Part shown: positions 50,997-59,025 of the stretch, piece after piece
How the letters are laid out: every line of letters begins with the position of its first letter
Numbering within the stretch: the stretch's first letter is position 1
Origin: an uncultured Bacilli bacterium
GTDB lineage: Bacteria; Bacillota_I; Bacilli_A; RF39; UBA660
DNA length: 64,000 nt
Assembly (NCBI GenBank): GCA_934085585.1
Contig: CAKOHI010000007.1
Location: forward strand, 1-64,000
Direction of reading: 5' to 3'
Made by a program: the position numbers and the translations under genes
The notes under the pieces: model-generated
What the model was told of the DNA's origin: nothing
Databases searched by the model: none
The model's input: the letters and a program-made list of their open reading frames with translations, nothing else

Positions 50997-51955
50997 TTAT
51001 TAACCTCCATTTTAGTATATCCACGATATTCCCACAAAGGAAATTCATCTCTTATTTTTGCTATTTCTAATAACATCTTATTTTTTAATTTATCACCTTT
51101 AAATTCAAATAAACTTGTTATTGTCTCTTCTAAATTTTTATAGGCAATTTCTTCTTCATTTAAAGAATTATATAAATATGGAATTACTATATTTTTATCT
51201 ATAAAATCAATATCTTTATTTTTAAATACATAATAATTTTTTAACATTTTAATTAATTTTTTATAAGCCTTTATACTATGATGATATGTGTTTTTCCCCA
51301 TTTCTACATATTCTTTATTAGTAAACCCTTTATACTTATCATCTTTATAATAATTATTAATTCTTTTTTTGTTACTTAATTTTTTACTTTTAATCATCGT
51401 ATTATTTATATCATATTCTCTTTTATAGTAATATTCAAGTTTTGGATATATTAGTTCTTTATTTTCTATTCCACTTATTATAAAATCAACATACTTTTTA
51501 CTCACTACGCCATATGCTATTATAATTCCATCCATTAAATTATAAATTCGATCCCACTTTTTTACATAATTGGCAATACTTTTACTTTTAAATACTTTTT
51601 TAAATGACATATTACTTGCTACTTCTAAATTATCTTTTTGCCAAAAAATATGTTTTTCTATTAAATAATTTACTAAATTCTTATTCTCATTTAAACTTTT
51701 TGTATCATTATTTTTTAATATTTTCTTTAATGTTTCATAATCTTTTAAGTCTAATGATGAAATAATATATTCTAAATATAGATTAATGTTTGGTAAAAAT
51801 TTTTCTATTAATAATTCTTTCTTTAAATTTTTAGATTCTATTTTTTCAGAACCATATATATCACATAACTTATTGTAATCTTCTATTATCTTGATTAATT
51901 CTTCTTTTTTTAATTTATTTAAATATTCTTTAAAATCAACACCGATTTCAATCAT
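50993..51955 (-). CDS. Hypothetical 320-aa helical protein
   Basis: A soluble, Lys/Asn/Tyr-rich protein that opens MIEIGVDFKEYLNKLKKEEL then IKIIEDYNKL, a SAP- or Rho-N-like helical start. It continues as a series of helices with Trp-containing patches (KKWDRIYNLMDG, FPLWEYRGYTK). The family was not recognised. The start was chosen at 51955 (SD GGAGTGATAAC). It is coupled to the downstream prepilin by a 4-bp overlap. No transmembrane segment. Confidence 0.75.
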   Translation of the reverse strand: MIEIGVDFKEYLNKLKKEELIKIIEDYNKLCDIYGSEKIESKNLKKELLIEKFLPNINLYLEYIISSLDLKDYETLKKILKNNDTKSLNENKNLVNYLIEKHIFWQKDNLEVASNMSFKKVFKSKSIANYVKKWDRIYNLMDGIIIAYGVVSKKYVDFIISGIENKELIYPKLEYYYKREYDINNTMIKSKKLSNKKRINNYYKDDKYKGFTNKEYVEMGKNTYHHSIKAYKKLIKMLKNYYVFKNKDIDFIDKNIVIPYLYNSLNEEEIAYKNLEETITSLFEFKGDKLKNKMLLEIAKIRDEFPLWEYRGYTKMEVNK

Positions 51956-52044
51956 GTTATCACTCCATAAACATTTTATCAAATTTCTGATAATTTTTCT
52001 ATGGTAATTATGTGAAAAGTTGAAATTTATTATATTTTGTATTT

Positions 52045-52544
52045 TTAGATATCAAAGTAATAAACATTTTCAGGTAAGTTTAATTGTTTATATATTTTAT
52101 TTTTAATATATTTTCCACCAATATGTTTATAAAATTCGTTAGATGGATTTTCTTTTAAACATGATACAAGCATTTTATCAAAACCCATTTCTTTTAAATT
52201 TTTAATGGATTCTTCTACAAGTTTTTTGCCAAAACCATAATGGTGATATTTTTTTATAATGTATAGAGCAAATATTTCCCCACAATTATCAAATTCTAAA
52301 TCTTCAGTTTTTCCATAGTTTGTGAATCCTACGACTTGATTATTTATTTCTAAAACAAGGGTACTATAATCTTTTGTAGCGAATTTTTCTTTGGCATCTT
52401 CACCTCTTTTTAATTCATTTGTTTTTACTTCTTCTAAAAAACAATCAGACATAATACCTTTATAAGTTTCATTCCATGCTATTGTTATTACATGAGAGAC
52501 TCCCATACAATCTTCTTTTTTTCTTTTCTAATTGTGTATTTCAT
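52045..52544 (-). pseudogene. GNAT acetyltransferase, frameshifted at an A7 tract
   Basis: A strong SD (AAGGAGGTATATTTTA) precedes the ATG at 52544, which reads MKYTIRKE. After the A7 run at 52516-52522 the frame is lost. The rest of the enzyme is in the next frame: KKEDCMGVSHVITIAWNETY, ALYIIKKYHHYGFGKKLVEE (acetyl-CoA loop), NPSNEFYKHIGGKY. Eight A's instead of seven would give a perfect ~165-aa GNAT N-acetyltransferase. An internal ATG at 52506 exists but lacks an SD and the first strand. Mutation, phase variation or a read error are all possible. Confidence 0.8.
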
Positions 52545-53193
52545 TAAAATATACCTCCTTAATCCATAATATATCTTCGATTGATTTATCTATATTAAAT
52601 CTACCATTTCCAATCGGATAATAAACTGGAAAACAAGAATACTTTTTATTATTTATTTCTTTGATGTATTTTTTCTTACGGCTTGTACTTACAGAAATTT
52701 TTTCGTCTAAAAATATAGAACTAACTTGATTACCAAAAAGTATTATTATTTTAGGATTAACTAACTCAATTTCTTTTTCTATTAAAGATAAATACTCTTT
52801 AAATACTTTGTCTGATAATGGTCTTGCATCCGCTTGAGTACATTTGCCTAGATTGGTTATAAAGATTTTATTTTTTTCAATAGTTTTATAAACTTTCTTG
52901 GCAAATTCAGGGGTCCATTCACTCCCTTTTTTGCTTTTTATTTCACGATATAACTCTTCGTCAATAATTCTTATTGCCATGAATAAATCCCAGATATTTT
53001 TAGTCCCTATCCAAGGGCTTCTTGGGCCTTTCCATGATTTATCAGCCGCAATATTTCTAGCTGTTGGATTCATAAACATAAAACAAATATCAGGATTTTT
53101 TTCACATCCCCCGAAATAAATTGGTTCAAGATTTGGATCTCCATAGACATTTTGCATCTTTTTATATTCTTTTTTTATATTATCTAAATTCAT
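52528..53193 (-). CDS. Uracil-DNA glycosylase superfamily protein
   Basis: A 221-aa protein of the UDG-like fold (family 4/5-like or the uncharacterised subgroup). ICFMFMNPTARNIAADKSW occupies the place of motif 1; IFITNLGKCTQADARPLS and NPKIIILFGNQV follow; a C-terminal CFPVYYPIGNGRF resembles the HPSP-x-N motif with changes. There is no clear FeS cysteine set. Start chosen at 53193 with AAAGGTGAAGAAG. It overlaps the GNAT gene by 17 bp. Base-excision repair is likely but unproven. Confidence 0.75.
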   Translation of the reverse strand: MNLDNIKKEYKKMQNVYGDPNLEPIYFGGCEKNPDICFMFMNPTARNIAADKSWKGPRSPWIGTKNIWDLFMAIRIIDEELYREIKSKKGSEWTPEFAKKVYKTIEKNKIFITNLGKCTQADARPLSDKVFKEYLSLIEKEIELVNPKIIILFGNQVSSIFLDEKISVSTSRKKKYIKEINNKKYSCFPVYYPIGNGRFNIDKSIEDILWIKEVYFNEIHN

Positions 53194-53208
53194 CTTCTTC
53201 ACCTTTAA

Positions 53209-53235
53209 AGAAAAAACAACACTTTTAATGTTGCT
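53209..53235 (-). terminator. Terminator after yqeY
   Basis: CAACA-TTAAAAG-TGTTG stem on the minus strand, followed by TTTTTTC, just after the yqeY stop. Confidence 0.65.
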
Positions 53236-53236
53236 T

Positions 53237-53683
53237 TTAATTTGACACAATTTTTTCTTTTACTAGCTTGCTAACTAGAGACATATCAGCATTTTTACCT
53301 ACAAGTAATTCATTTACTTTTTTCATGACAAGTCCCATATCTTTCATACTTGATGGTTTTACTTCATTAATAGCTTCATCTACTATATTAGTAATTTCTT
53401 CTTCACTCATTTCTTCAGGTAAATAAGCATCTAAAATTGCTATTTCTTTTTCAAGCGATTCTACTAATTCAGTTTTGTCATATTTTTTGTATTCTTCTAA
53501 TGAATCTTTACGTAGCTTTACTTGTTTTTTTAAAACTGCTGCTATTTCATTATCATCTAATTCATGTTTTTTAGCAATTTGTTCAAGTTGCAAAGCACTT
53601 TTAAGCATTCTTAATACTGATAGTTTAAAAGTATCTTTTTCTTTCATTGCATTTTTTAAATCTTCATTAATTTTTTCGTACAT
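53237..53683 (-). CDS. yqeY: GatB/YqeY-domain protein
   Basis: A 148-aa protein: YEKINEDLKNAMKEKDTFKL then SVLRMLKSALQLEQI, and a C-terminal LDAYLPEEMSEEEI and GLVMKKVN, all standard for YqeY. The domain resembles the tRNA-binding tail of GatB; its cellular role is unresolved. Start taken at the ATG three bases after the rpsU stop region (53683). rpsU-yqeY order is conserved in Bacilli. Confidence 0.93.
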   Translation of the reverse strand: MYEKINEDLKNAMKEKDTFKLSVLRMLKSALQLEQIAKKHELDDNEIAAVLKKQVKLRKDSLEEYKKYDKTELVESLEKEIAILDAYLPEEMSEEEITNIVDEAINEVKPSSMKDMGLVMKKVNELLVGKNADMSLVSKLVKEKIVSN

Positions 53684-53685
53684 AA

Positions 53686-53886
53686 TCAATCTCTATTCTT
53701 TCTGTTTTTCTTATGTGAATTTTTAATTCCTTCTTTAATTTCGTTTCTTCTTTTTACGCCTGGTTTTTCATAGTGTTTTCTTTTTTTGATTTCAGAAGGG
53801 ACTCCACTTCTTGCAACTTTTGCTTTAAACTTCTTTAATGCTAAATCAACATTCCCGTTTTGCACAACTACTTTTGTCAAATTCAT
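53686..53886 (-). CDS. rpsU: 30S ribosomal protein S21
   Basis: A 66-aa basic protein: MNLTKVVVQNGNVDLALKKF, KARSGVPSEIKKRKHYEKPG-type core and a Lys/Arg/Asn tail. bS21 is involved in initiation on the 30S platform. SD AGAAGGGAGGGA. Driven by a strong promoter at 53914-53942. Confidence 0.95.
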   Translation of the reverse strand: MNLTKVVVQNGNVDLALKKFKAKVARSGVPSEIKKRKHYEKPGVKRRNEIKEGIKNSHKKNRKNRD

Positions 53887-53913
53887 TCCCTCCCTTCTCG
53901 TTTTTCAATACAT

Positions 53914-53942
53914 ATTATAACATTAGATAAAGGCATTATCAA
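53914..53942 (-). promoter_or_regulatory. rpsU promoter TTGATA-N17-TATAAT
   Basis: Minus-strand TTGATA (53937-53942), 17 bp, consensus TATAAT (53914-53919), about 28 bp before the rpsU start. Confidence 0.8.
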
Positions 53943-53997
53943 CATTTTTTGCGAATAAAATGATGTTTTTAGTAATAATTTTGCTTACGCTGTACCT

Positions 53998-54017
53998 AAA
54001 AAGGGGTATCCCTTTTT
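53998..54017 (-). terminator. Terminator of the bacteriocin operon
   Basis: AAAAAGGG-ATA-CCCCTTTTT on the minus strand, just past the last peptide gene and before the rpsU promoter. Confidence 0.8.
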
Positions 54018-54021
54018 AAAT

Positions 54022-54174
54022 TTAACACATTTTTTTTGAAAAAGCACGTCTAATTGCAGAACCAATTTCATAACCAATATCATAAATTGTTTGAAATACT
54101 CTAGCTATAGCATTATATAGTGCTGCAGATGTGCCACCTACAATTTTATTTAATTCATTTTTATCTAAATTCAT
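54022..54174 (-). CDS. Double-glycine-leader bacteriocin peptide A (50 aa)
   Basis: The leader MNLDKNELNKIVGG (Leu/Ile at -12, -7, -4 and GG at 13-14) is typical for C39 exporters. The predicted mature peptide of 36 residues (TSAALYNAIARVFQ...) is amphipathic, has a GxxxG motif (G34-YEI-G38), a basic RRAFSKK tail and one Cys at the end. AAGGAGG of its SD overlaps the stop of peptide B. A C39 exporter lies upstream in the operon. Best explained as one half of a two-peptide bacteriocin. Confidence 0.82.
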   Translation of the reverse strand: MNLDKNELNKIVGGTSAALYNAIARVFQTIYDIGYEIGSAIRRAFSKKMC

Positions 54175-54183
54175 TTTTCCTCC

Positions 54184-54321
54184 TTATCCATTACATTTTT
54201 TTGGATTTACAAATCCTGCGACTACTCCGGCCAGGAAGGTGGCTATACCACTAAAAATATACCAAAGATTTTTTCCTCCTCCCGTGATATCATTTAATTT
54301 TTTATCTGTTAAAACTTCCAT
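54184..54321 (-). CDS. Double-glycine-leader bacteriocin peptide B (45 aa)
   Basis: The leader MEVLTDKKLNDITGG has the canonical Leu...Leu...Ile-x-GG pattern and cleavage after Gly15. The mature ~30-residue peptide is hydrophobic (NLWYIFSGIATFLAGVVAGF) with a GxxxG motif (G32-VVA-G36), a polar end and one Cys. The strong SD TTAGGAGGTGTAT is nearest the accessory gene. It forms a natural pair with peptide A: each has one GxxxG, as class IIb partners do. Confidence 0.82.
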   Translation of the reverse strand: MEVLTDKKLNDITGGGKNLWYIFSGIATFLAGVVAGFVNPKKCNG

Positions 54322-54330
54322 ATACACCTC

Positions 54331-54732
54331 CTAAAATAAAAGTTTTTTTACCTTTTTAATAACTTTTTCTTTATTATATAAAATTATTATTTTAAATACT
54401 TGGTTTTCTCTTAGGGTACTATTTATTTTTAAAGATATTTCTTGATAATTAGTTAAAGTATCTTTATCTACTGAAAATGTCCCAACTTTATCTAATGTTG
54501 TTTTGTATTTTTTGCTCCCTATAACTACATATTTCATGGTGTTAATTGTATCAGGGGTATTAACATCTAATCTAGTAATTAGTAATCCATTTTCAATATA
54601 GCCATAGGTTTCTTTTGTATCATAAAGCTCTAAATTTAAAACATATATAACAGTACTTATAATAAATAAAATTATAAATATTAATCCCAATTTAACTTTA
54701 TACTTTATATTTAATAAATCTAAATATGACAT
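54331..54732 (-). CDS. Short membrane accessory protein of the bacteriocin locus (HlyD-like?)
   Basis: A 133-aa protein with one N-terminal membrane helix (~15-34) and an extracytoplasmic beta-rich domain (YGYIENGLLITRLDVNT, VIGSKKYKTTLDKVGTFSVD). Position between the C39 exporter and the peptides suggests a secretion accessory. It looks like a HlyD/ComB-type adaptor lacking the long coiled-coil arm. Immunity function is an alternative. It overlaps the exporter by 13 bp. Confidence 0.65.
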   Translation of the reverse strand: MSYLDLLNIKYKVKLGLIFIILFIISTVIYVLNLELYDTKETYGYIENGLLITRLDVNTPDTINTMKYVVIGSKKYKTTLDKVGTFSVDKDTLTNYQEISLKINSTLRENQVFKIIILYNKEKVIKKVKKLLF

Positions 54733-56765
54733 AATTTATCTCCGAAGGTTATGATATTATCAAATATTTTAGGATACATCTTATGGGATATATAAATAAT
54801 TGTTTTATCTTTATATAATCGTCTTATATTTTTTATTATATTTAATTCAAGCTTTCGATCTACTTCACTTAAAGCCTCATCAAGGATTAGGATATTAAAC
54901 TTATTTAAAAGTGCTCGAGCCAAAATAATTCTTTGTTTTTCTCCACCAGACAAATTATTTTCATCAGGACTTATATAAGTTTCATACCTTAAAGGTCTTT
55001 TTTTTACAATTTCATCTATCTTACATAAATAGCATATATATTGAAATTCTGTTTCTGATATATTCTTTTTTAGAGTAATATTTTCTCTGATGGTTCCCGA
55101 AAAAATATTTTCTTCTTGATTTATATATACTATATTATTTCTAATAGTTTCAATATTAATATCTTTTAAATCAATTGCTCCGAGTAAAATATTACCTTCA
55201 TAGTCATCAATATATTTATTTAAAATATTACATATCGTAGATTTACCACATCCAGATGGACCTTTAAAAAGAATAAAATCTCCTTCATTAATGGTTAAAC
55301 TAAAATCTTTAATAATGTTTTCTAACTTATTATAAGAATAAGTTAAATGTTTGATCTTTAAATCATATCCAAATAACTCTTCTTTTTGACCTAGAGATTC
55401 TGCTTCTAAACTTAAAAAATCATTTATTTTAGATATGTTTGCTTTCATATAATTATATTTAGGAAAATTATCCACTATATTCTTTAAGGGATTTATAAAT
55501 AATCCTAAAATTGTATTAAATGTAAATAGATTTATTAGTTCTAATTTGCCCTTATAAAGAAGATATAATCCATAAGTATTTATTATAAAAAATCCTATTT
55601 CATATATAATATTTTTTAATGTTTTTTCTTTATTTAAAAAGATTCCAAATAAATAAGTATCATATAAATAGTTAGTTAGGTTATATTCTATCTTTTTTAA
55701 TGCTGTGGTAACTATATTTAAATTTTTTATACTACTAATCATTTTTACATCTTCAATTAAGTTATTATTAAATGTTGCTTCATAGGTAATATTCTGATAA
55801 GCTTTTTCATATATTTTTTTACTAAATAAAAGCCCTACTAAAAAATATAATATAATCATTAGAAAAAGTATTAAAAATAAATTTTTACTTATTTTTATAA
55901 GTAAAGGTATAGTTATTAAAACTAGAACTAAATCTAAAATAGATGTAAATATTTCTGTTAAAATATCTTTTATATTGCTTAAATCATTTACTCTAGATAC
56001 TATTTCTCCAACATTTCTAGTTTTAAAAATATTTAAAGGGAGATTATATAGATGAATTAAAAAGTCACTGTTCACTAAACAATCAATATTTTTATTTAAA
56101 TGATTTTCTAAATATGACTTATAATATGTTAATATTATTTTTAGAAATGTAAATATTAAAAATAGTAATGCTATTATTTTCAAAGTCTTATAAGAATAAC
56201 CTTTTGATATTGAAGAAAATAATATTTGAAAATAATATCCTAGCAATAGACTTAAAAGTATGAGTATAAAACTTACAAAAGTTATAATTTTTAATAATGA
56301 GTTCTCATTTTTTATGATTCTTGCAAATATTTTAAATAGTGTTACCTCATTTTTTAAAACTATAATCTTTCGTTTTGGATAAAACAATAATACTACATTA
56401 CTCCATTCACTCATGAATTCTTCAACCTTTTTTACCACCTTTCCTTTCGCTGGATCCATTAATGTTATTTTGTCTTTAGCGATTTTTTCAATTACAACAT
56501 AATGACTATATCCTTTTTTTAGATTCATGTGTGCTATTGCTGGAAATTGCTTAATATCATAAACACTATAAAGTTTTACCCCTTGGGAATCAAAGCCGTA
56601 TTTTTCTGCCGCTAAAACTAAATTTAGAGCAGTAGTTCCTTCATTAGATGTATTAGCATCTAATCTTATTTTTTCTAAAGAAATACTACCTTTATAATGC
56701 TTAATTATAGATAATAAACAACAGGCTCCACAATCTTTTTCATCTCTTTGTCTAATAATTTTCAT
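54720..56765 (-). CDS. C39-peptidase ABC exporter for double-glycine peptides
   Basis: A 681-aa bifunctional exporter. Residues 1-130 are a C39 peptidase: Cys12 in EKDCGACC, His88 in GYSHYV, Asp104 in LMDPAKG. Six membrane helices span ~160-430. The NBD has Walker A GPSGCGKST (502-510), signature LSGGEKQRI (605-613) and Walker B ILILDEA (Asp629, Glu630). It trims GG leaders and exports the peptides. First gene of the operon; SD GAAGGGAGAAATAGA. Confidence 0.93.
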   Translation of the reverse strand: MKIIRQRDEKDCGACCLLSIIKHYKGSISLEKIRLDANTSNEGTTALNLVLAAEKYGFDSQGVKLYSVYDIKQFPAIAHMNLKKGYSHYVVIEKIAKDKITLMDPAKGKVVKKVEEFMSEWSNVVLLFYPKRKIIVLKNEVTLFKIFARIIKNENSLLKIITFVSFILILLSLLLGYYFQILFSSISKGYSYKTLKIIALLFLIFTFLKIILTYYKSYLENHLNKNIDCLVNSDFLIHLYNLPLNIFKTRNVGEIVSRVNDLSNIKDILTEIFTSILDLVLVLITIPLLIKISKNLFLILFLMIILYFLVGLLFSKKIYEKAYQNITYEATFNNNLIEDVKMISSIKNLNIVTTALKKIEYNLTNYLYDTYLFGIFLNKEKTLKNIIYEIGFFIINTYGLYLLYKGKLELINLFTFNTILGLFINPLKNIVDNFPKYNYMKANISKINDFLSLEAESLGQKEELFGYDLKIKHLTYSYNKLENIIKDFSLTINEGDFILFKGPSGCGKSTICNILNKYIDDYEGNILLGAIDLKDINIETIRNNIVYINQEENIFSGTIRENITLKKNISETEFQYICYLCKIDEIVKKRPLRYETYISPDENNLSGGEKQRIILARALLNKFNILILDEALSEVDRKLELNIIKNIRRLYKDKTIIYISHKMYPKIFDNIITFGDKLCHI

Positions 56766-56780
56766 TCTATTTCTCCCTTC

Positions 56781-56808
56781 ATAATATATATTTCCTAATT
56801 GAGGTCAA
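56781..56808 (-). promoter_or_regulatory. Promoter of the bacteriocin operon
   Basis: Minus-strand TTGACC (56803-56808), 16 bp, TATTAT (56781-56786), just before the SD of the exporter gene. Confidence 0.55.
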
Positions 56809-56852
56809 TTTTTGCGTTTTTTATATAACTTTTTTTACAAATTTTTTTGGCA

Positions 56853-56880
56853 ATAAAAAAATCCCGAAAATACGGGAAAT
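56853..56880 (-). terminator. Terminator after the cadherin-like gene
   Basis: TCCCG-loop-CGGGA on the minus strand with a TTTTTTT tail. It separates the hemW region from the bacteriocin operon. Confidence 0.8.
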
Positions 56881-56882
56881 TA

Positions 56883-57281
56883 TCACTTAACTTTTTTCTT
56901 ATGAAATAAAAGCCAGTATGTGAATAGAATGACAAGCACTACGACAGAAATAATGACAACAGGAACATATTCTGGCATTTTTTCTACGGCCTCTTCCCTC
57001 GGAGTAATTTCTACTTCATGAAAAACATTTTTGGTTTCGTTTTTGTAAACTTCTAGCGTATACATATTTTTTTCATTTTCATGAGTCACTTCAATAAACA
57101 CATAATTTAATCCTCCGATTAGATTTTCATTATTTAATATTTTTATTGTATCTTTTTCATCAATTTTATATTTAATATCTAAAAAATTTACATCAGATTC
57201 TATTTCTATGGTATAAGTATTTACATATTTATCAAATTTTAAAGACATATTACCATTTAATACTTCTAAATCTAAAAGCAC
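56883..57281 (-). CDS. Surface protein: cadherin-like beta-sandwich with C-terminal anchor
   Basis: A 132-aa protein. Residues ~5-85 match the bacterial cadherin-like domain pattern: LEVLNGNMSLKFDKYVNTYT, then VNFLDIKYKIDEKD and a YVFIEVTHENEKNMYTLEVYK strand. A linker and a C-terminal helix (VPVVIISVVVLVILFTYWLL) with basic stop-transfer residues follow. No signal peptide is seen, so the topology needs the tail anchor. The start is GTG at 57281 with AGGGTGA upstream; the overlapping ATG is closed by an immediate stop. Confidence 0.75.
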   Translation of the reverse strand: MLLDLEVLNGNMSLKFDKYVNTYTIEIESDVNFLDIKYKIDEKDTIKILNNENLIGGLNYVFIEVTHENEKNMYTLEVYKNETKNVFHEVEITPREEAVEKMPEYVPVVIISVVVLVILFTYWLLFHKKKVK

Positions 57282-57316
57282 ATTACTTCACCCTTTTATA
57301 GTGTATCCAAAAATAT

Positions 57317-58396
57317 TTAAATTATTTTTAAAAGTATTTCATTTGAAACATAAATATATATTGGATTTATAAATATATACCCTTTTTTCTTAATTAATTC
57401 CTTATTTTTTAAAAGAGGTTTTAGTTTATAAGCTTCTTCGATATCTATTTTAAACTTATCTTTAAAATGTTTGATATTAATTCCATCTAACTTTCTTAAT
57501 CCGAGCATTATCTCATAATCCATTTTTTCTTTATCACCAACAATTTCTTTATCTTTTACCCAGTTACCTAATAAATAATCTTTTAAATTTTTGGTATTCG
57601 TATACCTAATATTATCTATATATCCACTAGCACCAAGACCAAAACCATAGTATTCTTCATTATTCCAATATACTAAATTATGAATGCTTTCAAATCCTGG
57701 TATGGCAAAATTACTTATTTCATAATGATGTGAACAACTTAAACGTTCCTTGATATATTTATACATTTCATAGTCAAGTTCTTCTTCTATTTCACTTACA
57801 CCATTTACATAGGCTTTAGTGTGATTTTCTAATATTAAACTATATGTACTTATATGAGTTGGTTTAAGTTTTAAAAATAAATCAAGATCCTTTTTTAACG
57901 TTTTTAAAGTTTCCCCAGGTATGGCATACATTAAATCTAAATTAATATTATTAAAACCTAATGTTCTACATAATTCTATTTTTTTCTTGGCATCTAAAAA
58001 TTCTACAGATCTTTCCATAAACTTCAATTTTTCTTTATCAAATGATTCTATTCCGATACTTAATCTATTTACACCATAACTTTTTAATAAAAGTAATAAT
58101 TCTTCATTTATATCTTCAATATTACATTCAAAGGTAAATTCAATTAAATTATTTTTGTTAACTTTATCTAACATTTTTAGTAAACTTTTTATTTCATTTA
58201 AACTTAAAGCACTCGGAGTTCCTCCGCCGATATAAATAGTTTTTATTTCTTCCCCCATGTACCTATCATTAATTTCATTTTTTAAAGCTTTTAAGTACGC
58301 ATAAGCCCACTTTTCATTATATAGAAATTTACAAAAGTCACAATAAGAACAAATACTTTTACAAAATGGAATATGTATATAAATTGAACTAGCCAT
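57317..58396 (-). CDS. hemW: HemW-like radical SAM protein
   Basis: A 359-aa radical SAM protein: the 4Fe-4S motif C12-x3-C16-x2-C19 with an extra Cys22 (HIPFCKSICSYCDFCKF), IGGGTPSAL, SIGIESFD, and the HemN_C region (GLGASGYID). HemW is a heme chaperone related to oxygen-independent CPO but without that activity. It follows lepA at two genes' distance, echoing the lepA-hemW order of Bacilli. Confidence 0.93.
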   Translation of the reverse strand: MASSIYIHIPFCKSICSYCDFCKFLYNEKWAYAYLKALKNEINDRYMGEEIKTIYIGGGTPSALSLNEIKSLLKMLDKVNKNNLIEFTFECNIEDINEELLLLLKSYGVNRLSIGIESFDKEKLKFMERSVEFLDAKKKIELCRTLGFNNINLDLMYAIPGETLKTLKKDLDLFLKLKPTHISTYSLILENHTKAYVNGVSEIEEELDYEMYKYIKERLSCSHHYEISNFAIPGFESIHNLVYWNNEEYYGFGLGASGYIDNIRYTNTKNLKDYLLGNWVKDKEIVGDKEKMDYEIMLGLRKLDGINIKHFKDKFKIDIEEAYKLKPLLKNKELIKKKGYIFINPIYIYVSNEILLKII

Positions 58397-58451
58397 TATC
58401 TTGTATTCTCCGAACTATTTATTTTGAAATTTAATACCTTTTTAGTATTCA

Positions 58452-59024
58452 CTAACTTCTGCCTCCTTTTTTATGAGAGTCAAATTTATCTTTAAGGGCA
58501 TTATATTGAGATACTAACACGGGATATTTTATAGCTAACTCATTAACTTTATTATCATAACTACCATGATACATATGAAAAATTAATTCCATTTGACTAA
58601 CGCTTAACGAATGTTTTAATTGATATTTTAATAAAGCTAAAGTATCTTCTTCAGTCATTTTATAATTATAATTTATTTTTCTATTAGCAAGACGGGTTGC
58701 ATCATTATCCTTAAATATATCAAGAATTGTTTGATATCTAGTTATGTCTTTCTTTTTATAAGCATCCACTAAAGAATTAAAGAAATTTATAAAATTTTCT
58801 TTTGCTTCTTCTTGAACGTTCATTCCTAATCTAAATAATCTATCTAGTGAATCTTGCTTATAATTATTTTTATAAATAAGTTCATAATATAAGTTTTTTT
58901 CATCAAATCCTAATACTTCACTTAATGTTTCTAATCTTAAACCAAATGTTAAAGCTGATTCAACTATAAATTTTGTTCTTCTTTCTTTATTTGGGAACAT
59001 TATAAATAAATACTTTATTTCCAT
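58452..59024 (-). CDS. Paralogue of the downstream domain of the SpoIIID-like regulator
   Basis: A 190-aa protein homologous to the C-terminal half of its upstream neighbour: FPNKERRTKFIVESALTFGLRL versus FPSEEKRMIFIRKCIFTFGLRL, and ALLKYQLKHSLSVSQ versus LILKYQLKYLYSTTY. It lacks the HTH repeats. It might act as partner, antagonist or dimerisation subunit. Start taken at the ATG with AAGGAAGG upstream (59024); an earlier in-frame ATG lies inside the previous gene. No known family. Confidence 0.75.
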   Translation of the reverse strand: MEIKYLFIMFPNKERRTKFIVESALTFGLRLETLSEVLGFDEKNLYYELIYKNNYKQDSLDRLFRLGMNVQEEAKENFINFFNSLVDAYKKKDITRYQTILDIFKDNDATRLANRKINYNYKMTEEDTLALLKYQLKHSLSVSQMELIFHMYHGSYDNKVNELAIKYPVLVSQYNALKDKFDSHKKGGRS

Positions 59025-59025
59025 T

